Source of the DNA: Planctomycetaceae bacterium
Lineage (GTDB): Bacteria > Planctomycetota > Planctomycetia > Pirellulales > Thermoguttaceae
Assembly: GCA_012719125.1 (NCBI GenBank)
Contig: JAAYAY010000328.1
Span: 62,001-126,000, forward strand
Direction of reading: 5' to 3'
DNA: 64,000 nucleotides
Shown: positions 16,118-25,900 of the stretch, one piece after another
Layout of the letters: each line of letters starts with the position of its first letter
Numbering within the stretch: the first letter of the stretch is position 1
Program-made: the position numbers and the translations under genes
Notes under the pieces: generated by a model
The model's database searches: none
The model's input: only the letters and a program-made list of their open reading frames with translations
What the model was told of the DNA's origin: nothing

Positions 16118-18535
16118 TTACGGCAACTTCAGCAAGTTCACCGTCCCATCGCTCACAGACCACTCCAGCACGTCTACATGCTCGGGCCATCCGACCCGGA
16201 CGATCCGCTTGCCGGCATCCGACTCAAACTTCACTTCCGGCTCCTCGACACCCGCCGGCAACGGCAGTAAGACCGCGAAGAATCGCGGCTCCACCTCGCG
16301 CACCGTCGCCCGAAATCGAGGAAACTCGGCCGGTCCGTGGTAGTCCTCGGGCTCGAACACATCGGTCGAAAGCGCCGGTTTCGATGCGGCGTCTATGTGC
16401 ACCACCAGACGCGGCTTCACACGCTCAGTTCGCACCATCCTCATGGCTCCCGACAACCGGCCCGCCTCCGCCTCCAGGAACAACGGCTGCTCCGCAACGG
16501 CTGGAAGCTTCGGTGCGAACCGCGGATCGCTCGCCAGGACTACGCAATCGACCTGAGCACCGGGTTCACGCATTTGCAGCGTGAGCCTGTGCTTGCCGTC
16601 AGCAAGCTCATAACTCACAGGTTCGTGCTTCACGCCTGCACCGACCTTTCCCCAGATCCACGTCCCGGTCCTCGGCATATGCCAATCGATCCGGTTGTTT
16701 TCATCCATCTGGACGTAGAACGAATCGGCCTGGCCGGGCTCTCCATCCTGGACTCGAACTCTCGCCCACAAGGCATACTCACCGGGGCTGTCGATCGCGA
16801 AATCCAGCACGCAAGCCCCATCCCTTTGCCTCGAATCGAACGGCGTATCCACATAACCTTCGCCCGACGTCTCGATCGGCTCGAACGTCGCCCGGCCGTC
16901 GCCAATCGTCACCGCCGTCTGGTCCGCATACATCATTTGCCAGGTGAAGTCGTGAGGCTGGTCGTCCTTGCCAATGTCGTCCACGACGACCGCATAGGCC
17001 GGCGAGTCGCTCCGCGGATAGACCAGCAGTGCGTGACGCTTGGCCTTCTCGACAACCGCACCAGGCGTCCCTCGATTGTTGCGATTGTAGGCCTCCGTAC
17101 AGTCGGCCAGTGCGTATCCGTAGCGGTCGTTGTTCTCGTATCGGGCAATCGTTCCGTTGGTGCCCGAGCCGGCACCCGAAATTGCCTGCCCGACGCCGTC
17201 CACAAGGACGCAACTGTGCCCCACCGTCTGCCCGCGGCCTTTCGGCTCGTGCTCGTTCGCATAGCCCGTGTCAACCGCCCAGCGATGGCCCACGCCGTAG
17301 AGAGTGAAATGGCCCTTGTCCGCCTGGTTGTGCGTCACCGGATAGTAGGGGCCGGCCTCGATGGAGAACATCACGTCGCGGTCCGTCCAGCCGGTTCGCC
17401 AGATGCACAGCCCCCGTCCGCGGAAATGCTGGGCCCTCGGCACGCCCGCGGCCGATGGCTCCACGGGCGCGACGCGGTTGTCCCACAGAATCCGCAGGAA
17501 ACTGTTGTCCGATCCGGTATTGTCCCACAGCCACCGGTAGAGCCCGCTGTTGCGAGCGGCGGCCAGCTTCAGCAGCGTTACATTCGATCCGCTGTAGGAC
17601 GAGTCGTTCCGGGCGTCAAACACACGTTCGCCGGGCAGGAGCGACAAGGCGTAGTACTCGCCCAGCTTCCCGAATACCGGATGATCGAAGAGACTCCCGT
17701 CGCCCCGGCGTGACAGGGCGTCGGCAAACAGCACCGTATTCGCGAGCCCATAGCCCGAGTAACCCACGCCCTCATAATACGCTCCCTGCTCATCGAAGCC
17801 CTTGCGCAGCCAGCGATCGATGATCTTGACACATTCGGCAGTCCAGGCCTGCGAACGGTCGGGATAGACGTCGCTCAAGGCCAGTGCCAGGCAACCGGCC
17901 GAGCCGCCGTTGACGCCGTTGTAGTTGTGAACCTCATACCACCACGACTTGGGATTGTTGAACTCCTCGACGAAGAAGTCGAGATAGTCGGCGCAGGCGC
18001 TCGCCACTGCCCGGCGTTCGTCGTCGCCCAATTGGTCCGACAGCAGGTCGTAACCCATCGCCAGCCCCCGCATCACGTCGCCTCGTCCGCCCGCAAACCC
18101 CTTGGAAATCAGCGGGTTGGTGATGGGGTACTTCTCGATGGTCGCCAACAGCAGTTTCGCCCCGTGCCGCCCCAACTCCCGGCGCCCCGTCAGTTGATAG
18201 GCCACGCCGATCGCCTCCATCCGATCGGTCAGCGTCCGGCCCACCCGGTGCACGAGCAGCGCGTTGTGCCGGCTCTGACTCATATACGCCCCCTTTTCGG
18301 GCAGCGGATACGGATCGCCCGGATCGGCATACCGCGGCGACTGCGGATCGCAATAAGCCTCCGCGTCCTTCAGAATCCTCACCCAGATCGGCGCGAATTC
18401 CGGCCGCGCAATTCGCTCGCGAAGCTCCGGGATCTGCGACCGGTCGAAGAGGACCTGGGGGGAGTCGGCCTGGACCATGCCGGCGCCAAGCGTCAGAAGC
18501 ACACCAACCCGAAGCGCAAGCGAGCACAGATACAC
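16118..18535 (-). CDS. Heparinase II/III-like polysaccharide lyase
   Basis: Secreted lyase of about 805 aa. An (alpha/alpha) toroid-type N-terminal domain begins DSPQVLFDRSQIPELRERIA. The heparinase II/III beta-domain signature HNQADKGHFTLYGVGHRWA is followed by DTGYA, the core metal and active-site region. From about residue 560 a beta-sandwich resembling a carbohydrate-binding module is visible. It probably cleaves uronic-acid-containing, perhaps sulfated, glycans outside the cytoplasm. Start is uncertain. The mature protein begins near Asp24, and GTG 18535 would give a signal peptide (MYLCSLALRVGVLLTLGAG...), but this leader is encoded by 33-nt tandem repeat DNA. GTG 18502 and ATG 18478 are alternatives, and no good ribosome site is seen. 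The sulfatase gene follows 50 nt downstream. Confidence 0.85.
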   Translation of the reverse strand: MYLCSLALRVGVLLTLGAGMVQADSPQVLFDRSQIPELRERIARPEFAPIWVRILKDAEAYCDPQSPRYADPGDPYPLPEKGAYMSQSRHNALLVHRVGRTLTDRMEAIGVAYQLTGRRELGRHGAKLLLATIEKYPITNPLISKGFAGGRGDVMRGLAMGYDLLSDQLGDDERRAVASACADYLDFFVEEFNNPKSWWYEVHNYNGVNGGSAGCLALALSDVYPDRSQAWTAECVKIIDRWLRKGFDEQGAYYEGVGYSGYGLANTVLFADALSRRGDGSLFDHPVFGKLGEYYALSLLPGERVFDARNDSSYSGSNVTLLKLAAARNSGLYRWLWDNTGSDNSFLRILWDNRVAPVEPSAAGVPRAQHFRGRGLCIWRTGWTDRDVMFSIEAGPYYPVTHNQADKGHFTLYGVGHRWAVDTGYANEHEPKGRGQTVGHSCVLVDGVGQAISGAGSGTNGTIARYENNDRYGYALADCTEAYNRNNRGTPGAVVEKAKRHALLVYPRSDSPAYAVVVDDIGKDDQPHDFTWQMMYADQTAVTIGDGRATFEPIETSGEGYVDTPFDSRQRDGACVLDFAIDSPGEYALWARVRVQDGEPGQADSFYVQMDENNRIDWHMPRTGTWIWGKVGAGVKHEPVSYELADGKHRLTLQMREPGAQVDCVVLASDPRFAPKLPAVAEQPLFLEAEAGRLSGAMRMVRTERVKPRLVVHIDAASKPALSTDVFEPEDYHGPAEFPRFRATVREVEPRFFAVLLPLPAGVEEPEVKFESDAGKRIVRVGWPEHVDVLEWSVSDGTVNLLKLP

Positions 18536-18635
18536 TGCAACCCGACGCGTAAGCGAGTGCAAAAGCACTGCAACCCGACACGTAAGCGAGTACAGAAACA
18601 CTGCAACCCGACGCGTAAGCGAGGCCAGAAGCACA
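18495..18635. repeat. 33-nt tandem repeat at the 5' end of the heparinase-like gene
   Basis: About four units with a core CAACCCGACGCGTAAGCGAG and period 33 nt; the unit nearest the gene is diverged. Because 33 is a multiple of three, reading leftward gives 11-residue repeats (RVAVFLYSLTC, RVAVLLHSLTR, RVAVYLCSLAL, RVGVLLTLGAG). The same core appears with periods of about 31 and 34 nt at 22441-22492 and 26586-26690. Confidence 0.85.
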
Positions 18636-18696
18636 CCTATCTGCAACGCCAATCCAGAAATCGCACGCCTTGCACAAACGGTGTCCGATTCGCGTC

Positions 18697-18850
18697 TCTC
18701 TTCCGCCCCGAAGGGGCAGCCACATATCAGCCCAGGGCAACGCCCTGGGTGGGAATCGAATCGGACCAACCTCGCCCCAAGGCGGGGCAAGCCCGCAACC
18801 CAACCTTCACAAACATGCGCGCACTTCATGCTCACAAATCCCACACTAGG
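18697..18850. repeat. Composite dispersed repeat, longest copy
   Basis: Contiguous blocks are TCTTCCGCCCCGAAGGGGC, then ATATCAGCCCAGGGCAACGC, a GGGAATCGAATCGG linker, GGCGGGGCAAGCCCGCAACC and a tail with GCGCGCACTTC. Block one and two recur at 26696-26750, and the inverted last part recurs at 52797-52876. Several blocks are self-complementary. Conceptual translations of this DNA look like protein but are repeat artefacts. Confidence 0.8.
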
Positions 18851-18947
18851 ACAATAAAAGGGCCAAACAATCCGCCCGACCGCATAGCCCGAATTCCGTT
18901 GGATTGCATCATCGGTGTAGGTTCTCTCATCTCCTCTTCGGCCCAGG

Positions 18948-19757
18948 TTACCATGCCAGCGATTCAGGAACGTCGTCAAACAACCTCGTCAATTCCTCGT
19001 GGAATTCGCGCTGACGTTTCATCTCCTGCCAGACCGTGGAATGCCCCATCGAACGGATTTCTTCCGCCAACCGGGACAGTTCGTCGTTATCAGCCCCTTC
19101 CAGCTTCCGGTCGCGGTACATGTGCAGCCGAGCGAAATAGGACCCGTACGCCTCGCGCCGAGCAGCAATTAGCAGGTCACGATCGTTCAAGTGCAGAAGC
19201 TCGATCGTGTAGTCGGCTCGCTTCGTACTGCGATGATCTCCGCCGGGAGCAGGCAGAAACATGAATGTCCCTACCAGATCCAGTTCCATGTAGTCGAGCG
19301 GATCTTCGCTGCGCGGATCGATCAACACCTCGTCCCCAGCCACGGGGGGCACGATCGGATCATCCCGACCGCGTGTCACGTCCCGAAACTGCCCTGTGCC
19401 GCTCTCGAAGACGGCGAACCCGTTCCCTTTTGGACCGTTGCACGGCCCGCAGGCATACACGTAGTTCTCCCAGCGGAATACGTGCTCCGGATAGAGATCC
19501 TTGGGCCGCACGTGCTCCACCTCGTCGGCCGCCGAATCCTCGCAATACGCGCATCGCCGCGCACCCGAGCACATTTCGTCGAGCCTCTGACGCACGACAC
19601 GGAACGCCGCGTTGGTCGCCTTGTTTCGGCTGGAGAACTGCCGTTTTGCCTCGGCCACTCGCTCCGCGTAGGAGGGTTTCGCATCGACCTCGGCCTGGTA
19701 CTCGCGCAGCTTCCGAGCGGTCTCTTCGGGCACAGCAACATTGGGCAGCCGGATCAA
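18948..19757 (-). CDS. HNH endonuclease, PtuB/TIGR02646-like, partner of the ATPase
   Basis: A 269-aa HNH nuclease. The zinc-HNH core is complete: Cys69-x2-Cys72 (RCAYCED), Glu81-His82 in VEHVRPKDLYP, Trp96-Glu-Asn in RWENYVYA, and Cys103-x2-Cys106-Asn107 in ACGPCNGPKGN. This is the pattern of PtuB of Septu and of HNH effectors paired with ATPases in retron Ec78 (TIGR02646). The C-terminal half is helical and charged. Start: TTG at 19757 with AAGGAG 7 nt upstream. The TTG overlaps the ATPase stop codon in a TTGA arrangement, so the two genes are translationally coupled. Predicted role: nucleic-acid-cleaving effector of an anti-phage module, held in check by the ATPase. No reverse transcriptase was found nearby. 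Confidence 0.85.
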   Translation of the reverse strand: MIRLPNVAVPEETARKLREYQAEVDAKPSYAERVAEAKRQFSSRNKATNAAFRVVRQRLDEMCSGARRCAYCEDSAADEVEHVRPKDLYPEHVFRWENYVYACGPCNGPKGNGFAVFESGTGQFRDVTRGRDDPIVPPVAGDEVLIDPRSEDPLDYMELDLVGTFMFLPAPGGDHRSTKRADYTIELLHLNDRDLLIAARREAYGSYFARLHMYRDRKLEGADNDELSRLAEEIRSMGHSTVWQEMKRQREFHEELTRLFDDVPESLAW

Positions 19758-21070
19758 TGGACTTCTCCTTGCGTAGCGTCCAGCGTGCCTGCCGACGTGG
19801 GCAAGGTCGACCTCAAGTCGAGCAATTCCGCCTGCTCGGTTTCCGACAAATCGCTCCGCAGGGATTTCTGATTCAGTTGAGCCAGACGCAGCATCTTCTC
19901 CTTCGACGACTCCGATCGATTCACGCTGCTCCCGAACGCCTCCGTCCCATACGCTTCCAGCACGTTCCCGTAGATGAGCCGCTTCAACTCGGTCCCTGTG
20001 ATCCGCCCGCCGTCGTCCTCGACTCCCGGCGTCGGTAACCGCCACACGCTCCCCCTCTCGGCCGCCTGGCAGACCAACGGGCTGTGGGTCGTCACGATGA
20101 ATTGCAGTTTCGGAAATCGCTCAGTGAACCACCTTCCGATCCGTCGCTGCCAAGTGGGGTGCAGGTGAGCGTCGATCTCATCAACGATTACCACGCCCGG
20201 CACTTCGATCTGCGGTTTGACCGAATCGCCGTCGCGGATGAAGACCTTCTTACGTCCGTAAGCCCCCAGCAATTGTCGGATCAATTCGAATGTGAGGCTC
20301 AGAACGGATCGATAGCCATCACTGAGTTGGTTGATGTCGACCTTGCAGCCGTTGCCGTCGCGGAACACGACCTCGTCGGAGGTGACTTCCTGGAGCGTCG
20401 TATCATGGGGAAGCAGCCTGCCGTCGTTGATGAAGCGGCGGAGATCGTTAAGGAGGCGCGCAGGATCACTCCGCTCGTTCTCCAGCTGTCGGAAACGAAG
20501 GTCCCGGAGCCATGAGACTATGTGCGTGAATGCAATATCCTCGCCGAAGGCCGAGAGATGTGGTGCAACTCTCGGATGTGACTCGAACAGCGGGTCGACC
20601 TTTGGGTCTCCACCGGAAAGGCGGCGATATGGACCGAACGACGCAGAGAACCATCCCCGGTCCGGGGAGAACTCTCCATATGTGTCACCGCTGTCGTATC
20701 CCAATACCACGCTCGGGCGTGATTTGCCAGACTGAAACGGAGCTTCAGTGATCACTGGTATTGAAGTCAATTTGTTCCCCGTAGGCGAACCATCGGATTC
20801 AGGTGGGTCAACGGATGCGTCACCAAGCAGCGACAACTCAACGTACCCCCTTTTGCCACCATGGCGAAGCCACGTACGCCAGTCTTGTCGAAGGACCAAT
20901 GCCTCGGCATGTCCGATCAACCCCAACGCCAGTGCGCGCACAATCGTCGTCTTGCCCGCCCCGTTGTCACCGATCAGCACGTGCCATCCCGGGCACTCTT
21001 CCGGCTCGAAACTCAGTTCAAACCGGCGAATCGAACGGATGTTCTCGATCTTGGCGTTGAGAATGTACAT
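19754..21070 (-). CDS. AAA-family ATPase, PtuA/RloA-like, of a Septu-type defence module
   Basis: A 438-aa ABC/SMC-type ATPase. The N-terminus (IENIRSIRRFELSF) and Walker A GDNGAGKT at 34-41 match the AAA_15/AAA_21 group (RecF, OLD, PtuA). A signature-like LSDGYRSVLSLTFELI precedes Walker B VVIVDEIDAHLHPTWQRRIG, then VTTHSPLV (H-loop). No TOPRIM nuclease domain follows, which fits PtuA rather than OLD. It is coupled by a 4-nt overlap to the HNH gene. In Septu, PtuA oligomers bind PtuB and control DNA cleavage on infection. ATG 21070 is used; a GTG 9 nt upstream is possible, and no strong ribosome site is seen. The family assignment is inferred from motifs and pairing. Confidence 0.85.
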   Translation of the reverse strand: MYILNAKIENIRSIRRFELSFEPEECPGWHVLIGDNGAGKTTIVRALALGLIGHAEALVLRQDWRTWLRHGGKRGYVELSLLGDASVDPPESDGSPTGNKLTSIPVITEAPFQSGKSRPSVVLGYDSGDTYGEFSPDRGWFSASFGPYRRLSGGDPKVDPLFESHPRVAPHLSAFGEDIAFTHIVSWLRDLRFRQLENERSDPARLLNDLRRFINDGRLLPHDTTLQEVTSDEVVFRDGNGCKVDINQLSDGYRSVLSLTFELIRQLLGAYGRKKVFIRDGDSVKPQIEVPGVVIVDEIDAHLHPTWQRRIGRWFTERFPKLQFIVTTHSPLVCQAAERGSVWRLPTPGVEDDGGRITGTELKRLIYGNVLEAYGTEAFGSSVNRSESSKEKMLRLAQLNQKSLRSDLSETEQAELLDLRSTLPTSAGTLDATQGEVH

Positions 21071-21243
21071 GGCCGTCACCGAATACCGTCAGGGACTACA
21101 CGATACGCACCGAGGAAGGCCGCAACCTCCTTCTGCCAGCAAGTTTACCGCACAGCACTCCACCACACCACCCACTCATCTCTGATACCTCTGCGCCCTC
21201 CTGTTCAAAAAACCGCATCTCCATCCGCGCCCCATACCCGCCA

Positions 21244-21273
21244 CAAAAAAACCCGGACCTTCGCCCGGGTTCT
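21244..21273 (-). terminator. Intrinsic terminator downstream of icd
   Basis: On the minus strand AACCCGG pairs with CCGGGTT around GCGAAGGT, followed by a run of T. It lies about 30 nt beyond the icd stop and separates icd from the ATPase/HNH module. Confidence 0.88.
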
Positions 21274-21301
21274 CATGTTTCGCTCACTCACGGCAAGGCC
21301 G

Positions 21302-22402
21302 TCAGCCCCGCATCTTCCGGCAGATCGCCTCGGCCATCTCCTGCGTGCCCACGGCCGTCGGGTCGTTGCGATCGGCCTTCATGTCATAGGTCACGTCCTT
21401 CCCCTCCGCGATCACGGCCGCCACGGCCTGCTCCAGGCGATCGGCTGCCTCGGTCTCCTTGAGATAGCGCAGCATAAGCATGCCCGAGAGGATCAGCGCC
21501 GTCGGGTTCACCTTGTTCTGACCCTTGTACTTCGGCGCCGAGCCGTGGGTGGCTTCGAATACGGCCCCGTTCGGGCCGACATTCATGCCGGGCGCCACGC
21601 CCAGGCCGCCGACGATGCCGGCCGCCAGGTCGCTGAGAATGTCGCCGTAGAGGTTGGGCAGGACGATCACGTCGTACAGCTCGGGCTTCTGCGCCAACTG
21701 CATGCACATGTTGTCCACGATCCGGTCCTCGAACTCGATGTCGGGGAATTCCTCGGCCACCTTCCGCGAGTGCTGGAGGTACAGCCCGTCGGTGTACTTC
21801 ATGATGTTCGCCTTGTGGACCGTCGTGACCTTCTTGCGGCCGTTGTCCCGGGCGTACTCGAAGGCGCAACGCACAATCTGCTCCGTGCCCGAGATGCTGA
21901 TCGGCTTGATGGAGATGCCGGTCTCGTCCGCCCCGCTCATGATCTTGCGGCCGGTGGTGATGCTGTTGATGTGTTCGACCAACGCGGCCGTCTCCGGCTT
22001 GCCCTGCTCGAACTCGATCCCCGCATAGAGATCCTCGGTGTTCTCGCGGACAATCACCAGGTCGACCGGCACGCTGCTGAAGAAGCTCCGCACGCCCGGA
22101 TAGTACTTGCAGGGCCGGATGCAAGCGAACAGGTCCAGTTCCTGGCGAAGATGGACGTTGAGGCTGCGGAACCCCGTGCCGACCGGCGTGGTGATGGGGG
22201 CCTTGAGGGCACAGTGGGTGCGGCGGATGCTGTCGAGAACCGCGTCGGGCAGCGGGTTGCCCGTCCGCTCCATCACATCAATACCCGCCTCCTGCTCGTC
22301 CCAATGGATCTCGACGCCCGTCGCGTCGACGCACTTCCGAGCCGCCTCGGCCAATTCCGGTCCCACGCCGTCGCCGGTAATCAACGTCACTTCATGAGTC
22401 AT
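21302..22402 (-). CDS. icd: Isocitrate dehydrogenase (NAD(P)-dependent, beta-decarboxylating family)
   Basis: A 366-aa cytoplasmic dehydrogenase of the isocitrate/isopropylmalate family, TCA cycle. [12 protein letters not shown] is the N-terminal nucleotide region. The substrate-binding segment reads [20 protein letters not shown] with the paired arginines. [27 protein letters not shown] (catalytic Lys) and [18 protein letters not shown] (metal-binding Asp residues) are intact, and [15 protein letters not shown] is the cofactor loop. Ser and Asn in the SLNVHLR segment and the NTEDLYAG motif favour isocitrate over isopropylmalate. Cofactor preference is not certain; this short form is often NAD-linked. 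ATG 22402 is preferred, with GGGTGAAG upstream; ATG 22444 would add 14 unusual residues and sits in repeat DNA. Confidence 0.93.
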   Translation of the reverse strand: MTHEVTLITGDGVGPELAEAARKCVDATGVEIHWDEQEAGIDVMERTGNPLPDAVLDSIRRTHCALKAPITTPVGTGFRSLNVHLRQELDLFACIRPCKYYPGVRSFFSSVPVDLVIVRENTEDLYAGIEFEQGKPETAALVEHINSITTGRKIMSGADETGISIKPISISGTEQIVRCAFEYARDNGRKKVTTVHKANIMKYTDGLYLQHSRKVAEEFPDIEFEDRIVDNMCMQLAQKPELYDVIVLPNLYGDILSDLAAGIVGGLGVAPGMNVGPNGAVFEATHGSAPKYKGQNKVNPTALILSGMLMLRYLKETEAADRLEQAVAAVIAEGKDVTYDMKADRNDPTAVGTQEMAEAICRKMRG

Positions 22403-22440
22403 ATTCTTCACCCAATTCACTGCTACCTGATTCACAAACA

Positions 22441-22492
22441 TCAACCCGACGCGTTAGCGAGGCCAGCCATCCCAACCCGACGCGTTAGCATC
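22441..22492. repeat. Two-unit tandem repeat upstream of icd
   Basis: Two copies of CAACCCGACGCGTTAGC spaced 31 nt apart. It is the same family as the arrays at 18495-18635 and 26586-26690, with GTTAGC in place of GTAAGC. Confidence 0.8.
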
Positions 22493-22507
22493 GTTCGAGG
22501 ATTGAGT

Positions 22508-22576
22508 GTCGCACTGCAGGACAGGTTTGCAGTTCCTGCAACCTGTCCAAGGCATGTTGCCAGTCCATCCTGCGAC
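22508..22576. repeat. Dispersed nested-hairpin repeat, copy 2
   Basis: GCAGGACAGG...CCATCCTGC outer pairing with an inner TTTGCAG-ttc-CTGCAA hairpin and ACCTGTCC, matching the layout at 2526-2583. Confidence 0.75.
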
Positions 22577-22962
22577 AGTTATTTCTCGAGCGATGCTTAG
22601 CGAGGACAGCAACCCGACCATTTCTCTTCCGGTTCGCAATTCTTTCCCTTCGCATCCGACCGGCACAACATGATATCCGTCGCCGTTCGCCAGACAACCG
22701 AACCGCTCAAGGTAGCACATCTCAACCGGGGCGGTCAACGACCAGTCACATTGGGGGGGAGAAGGAAGCGAATCGCCCGGTCGGAGAAGCAAACAGATCC
22801 ACGATTCCTTTGCTTCCAACCGCATACTGGATACGGATTTGGACAGGGCACCTTATAATTGCAGATGAGGCGATCAGACACATTTGCCTGTCTGATTCGT
22901 CATACCGTTGAACGATAGCAAGCAGTCCGCGCCGCCACCCCCTCTTAGAGGGTAGTAGTTTC
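22577..22962. other. Intergenic region between divergent genes
   Basis: About 390 bases before the giant membrane-protein gene. It should contain that gene's promoter and, together with the repeat segment to the left, the icd promoter. No confident -35/-10 pair was identified. A TTAGCGAGGACAGCAACCCGA relic of the tandem-repeat family lies near 22598-22619. No credible gene was found on either strand. Confidence 0.5.
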
Positions 22963-25900
22963 ATGGTCAGCCCCACGTTGACGCCGCCCGAGGCCCCCTC
23001 CAAGCTACCCTCCGATCCGCTGGTCGCGACGATCGACAAGCGGATTCGCCAGACCCGCCGGCAACTGAGGTTCAACGATTTCGCGGCCGGGTTGATTGCT
23101 CTGCTGGCCGGCGTGCTGGGCTACCTGTTTCTGGCGGCCGTGGCGGACCATTGGCTCGTCGCCGGCGGACTCGGTTTTGCCGGCCGGCTCTTGCTCTTCC
23201 TGGGACTGGTCGTCGGTGCCGGGTGGTATTGCTACCGTGTTCTCATCCCGCCGCTCGCCTACCAGGTCAACCCGATCTATGCCGCCAAGGCCCTGGAGCA
23301 GGCCCGACCTTCGATCAAGAACGGGCTAATCAACTTGCTGCTGCTCCGCCGTGAAGCGAAAACGAGACACGAGAGTTCCCTGGCCCAGCGGGTCATCGAG
23401 AGCCTTCAAGCCACCACCGCCGACGAAGTCGCTAAGATCCCCGCCGAAGTGGCCGTCGATCGCATTCATCTGATCCGCCGCGGATATCTGCTGGTTGCCA
23501 TGGTCGCCCTGGCGGCCTTCTATCTCGTCCTCTCGCCGAAAAGCCCGATGCCTTCGTTCGGCCGCGTGCTTTGGCCGTGGGCACGAATTGCCGCGCCCAG
23601 CCGCGTTCACATCGACCAGGTCGCTCCCGGCGACGCCACCGTGTTCCAAGGCCGGTCGGTTACCGTCTCGGCCGCCGTCGAGGGCTTGCGCCCCGGCGAA
23701 GAAGTGTTGCTCCTGTTCAGCACGGAAGACGGCCAGATCGTCGACCAGGCGATCCCGCTGGAGCCGGGCGAGGGACACAACCGGTTCGAGTGCAAGCTTC
23801 CTCCCAGCCAGGCCGGGCTCCAGCAATCGCTCCTTTACCGCCTCACCGCGGGCGACTGCACGACTGTCGATTACACGCTCCGCATGGAGGTTCCCCCCAC
23901 AATCGTCGTCGATTCGGTCCGCTACATCTATCCTCCTTACACTAAGCTTCCCGAACGCACGGTTTCTGACGCCGCCGATATTCGAGCCGTCGAAGGGACG
24001 CGAATCACCGTTCAGGCAACGGCCAACCGCAAGATCCAGTGGGCCGGCATTGAAATGGACGACGCCGCCGATCAACGCGTCCGCATGCGGGCCAACGGTC
24101 AACAGGCACTCGGCGAGTTCACACTGAAGCTGAGCGGCGACCAGTCGCCTCGCTGGTACCAGATCCGTTTTGCCGAATCGGAAACGGGCGAGAACCGCGA
24201 AAACCTCGATCCGGTGCGGCATCGCATCGAGGTCTTTCCCGACCTTGCGCCCCAAGTGCGTCTCGTCGAGGCACCGGCCGACGAGGCCGCCATCCCGCTC
24301 GACGGCCTCGCGGAAATGAAGATCGAGGCCTCCGATCCCGATTTCGCCCTCTCTCGAGTGGCACTGCTCGCCCAGCGCGACGGTCGCCCCCTGGCCATTC
24401 CGCTCCTGCTCGACCGCACCGACACACAGAGCGGACACGAAGGCCGATTTGAGGCCGTCTACCCGTTCGAACCCGCCAAGCTGAGGCTGCGCGTCGGCGA
24501 CGAAATCGAGTATCGAGCCGTTGCCGAAGACAACCGCCAGCCCCAGCGAAACCGCACCGAAACCGAGCCCCGCCGCCTCAAGATCGGGCCGCCCGAGCGG
24601 TCCAATCCCCAGCAGTCTCAGGACCCGGCCGAGGGCACCAGCCCCGATCCGCAAGGCAAACCACAAGGGCAACAGCCGGGCCAGGATCCCCAGAATCCGA
24701 ACGAAACAGGTAAGTCAGAAGGAGCTGAGAAACAACCCGGACAGAACGATCCAAATCAACCGGCAGAACAAGGAAAGGAAGGGGCCGAATCGCAGCAGCA
24801 ACCGGGCGAAAGCGGTGCAGGCGAAAAGCAGGATCAGGGAGGGGAAGGGAAAAACGGAGAAAAGGGAGAGTCGACTGAGCAATCCGGCCAGCCCGGACAG
24901 GGCGAGAAGCAGCAGGATCAGAACCAGGAAGGCCCGGAGGGCGAGAAGCAAGATCAACCGTTCGATCCGGAGAATGCCGGTGAGGTCTTCGAGGAGATCT
25001 TGAAGCAACGCGAAAAGGAAATGCAGCAAGGCGGCGAACAACCCAAGAACGGAAACCAGCCCGGACAGAACGCCGAGCCTCAGCCCAAGCCCAACGAACA
25101 GTCGGAGTCGGGCGACAACGAATCGGCCGGCAAACCACAGGCCGGCGAGCAATCCGAAGACGCCAAGGAACACGAGGGCGATTCCGACGTGCCGCCAAAC
25201 CGGACGGAGCAGGGCGGCGAGGAAGGCGGCGAGCAGGGGCTCCCGAGCCCCGAAGGGATGGAAGGAGCGGCCGGCCAGCCGGGTGGAACCTCCCCCAACG
25301 ACCCCCAAAACCAGTCATCCGATACCCCCAGCGACTCCGGCGGCGGCAAGCCCACCGGCAAGCCGGGCAAAGGTGAGACCTCGCCCGATGCCGAAACCGT
25401 CGATGGCCAGGTCAAACCGGAAGATCTCCAGAACGCCGACATTGAATCGATGGAACGCCAACCGGCCGATCCGGGCGACGGCAAGGATCCGGACTTCTCT
25501 CAGAAGCCGCAACCGGGTTCTCCCCAAGGGGGAGAGTCCGGCAAAACCGGGTCGACGGAAAAGCCCGAAGACGCTCGACCCACGCCAATGCCCCAAGAGG
25601 CAAATCAGCCCAACGCCGAGAAGCCCACCGGCAGCCAGAACGTCGAGCCGAAGGAGAAATCCGAGGCCACCTCGCCCAGCCAAAGCCGGAAACAGTCCGA
25701 TCAGAACCAACGCGACCCGGCCGAAGGCGACCGGTCCGGCGACGGCGGCGAAGGGGGCGGGCAGGACTCCGACCGCACGGGGCTCGGCAATCCCGGCAGT
25801 TCCACGCCCGACGAGGAAGGCGGCCAGCCCGGCGGCGAGAAGGGCGAAGGAGAAACCGGTCCCGGGGCCGGCGACAAGATCCCCACCGATCAAGCCACCG

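Noticed and set aside
14470-16584. 704-codon plus-strand frame opposite the sulfatase and lyase
   Set aside because: Antisense shadow; His/Arg/Pro-rich and without motifs. The opposite strand carries clear sulfatase sequence.
18495-18635. CRISPR array
   Set aside because: Units are directly abutting with a 33-nt period and no unique spacers; no cas gene is in the window.
18536-18979. N-terminal extension of the lyase up to 18979
   Set aside because: It translates dispersed and tandem repeat DNA, with no ribosome site or homology; a start near the signal-peptide-like segment is preferred.
18948-20045. 96-residue N-terminal extension of the HNH protein
   Set aside because: It lies inside the ATPase coding region in another frame; the TTG with AAGGAG at 19757 is the better start.
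18948-21300. Retron (reverse transcriptase plus msr/msd) next to the ATPase/HNH pair
   Set aside because: No reverse transcriptase motif (xxDD) and no room for one; the upstream gap is about 220 nt and ends at the icd terminator.
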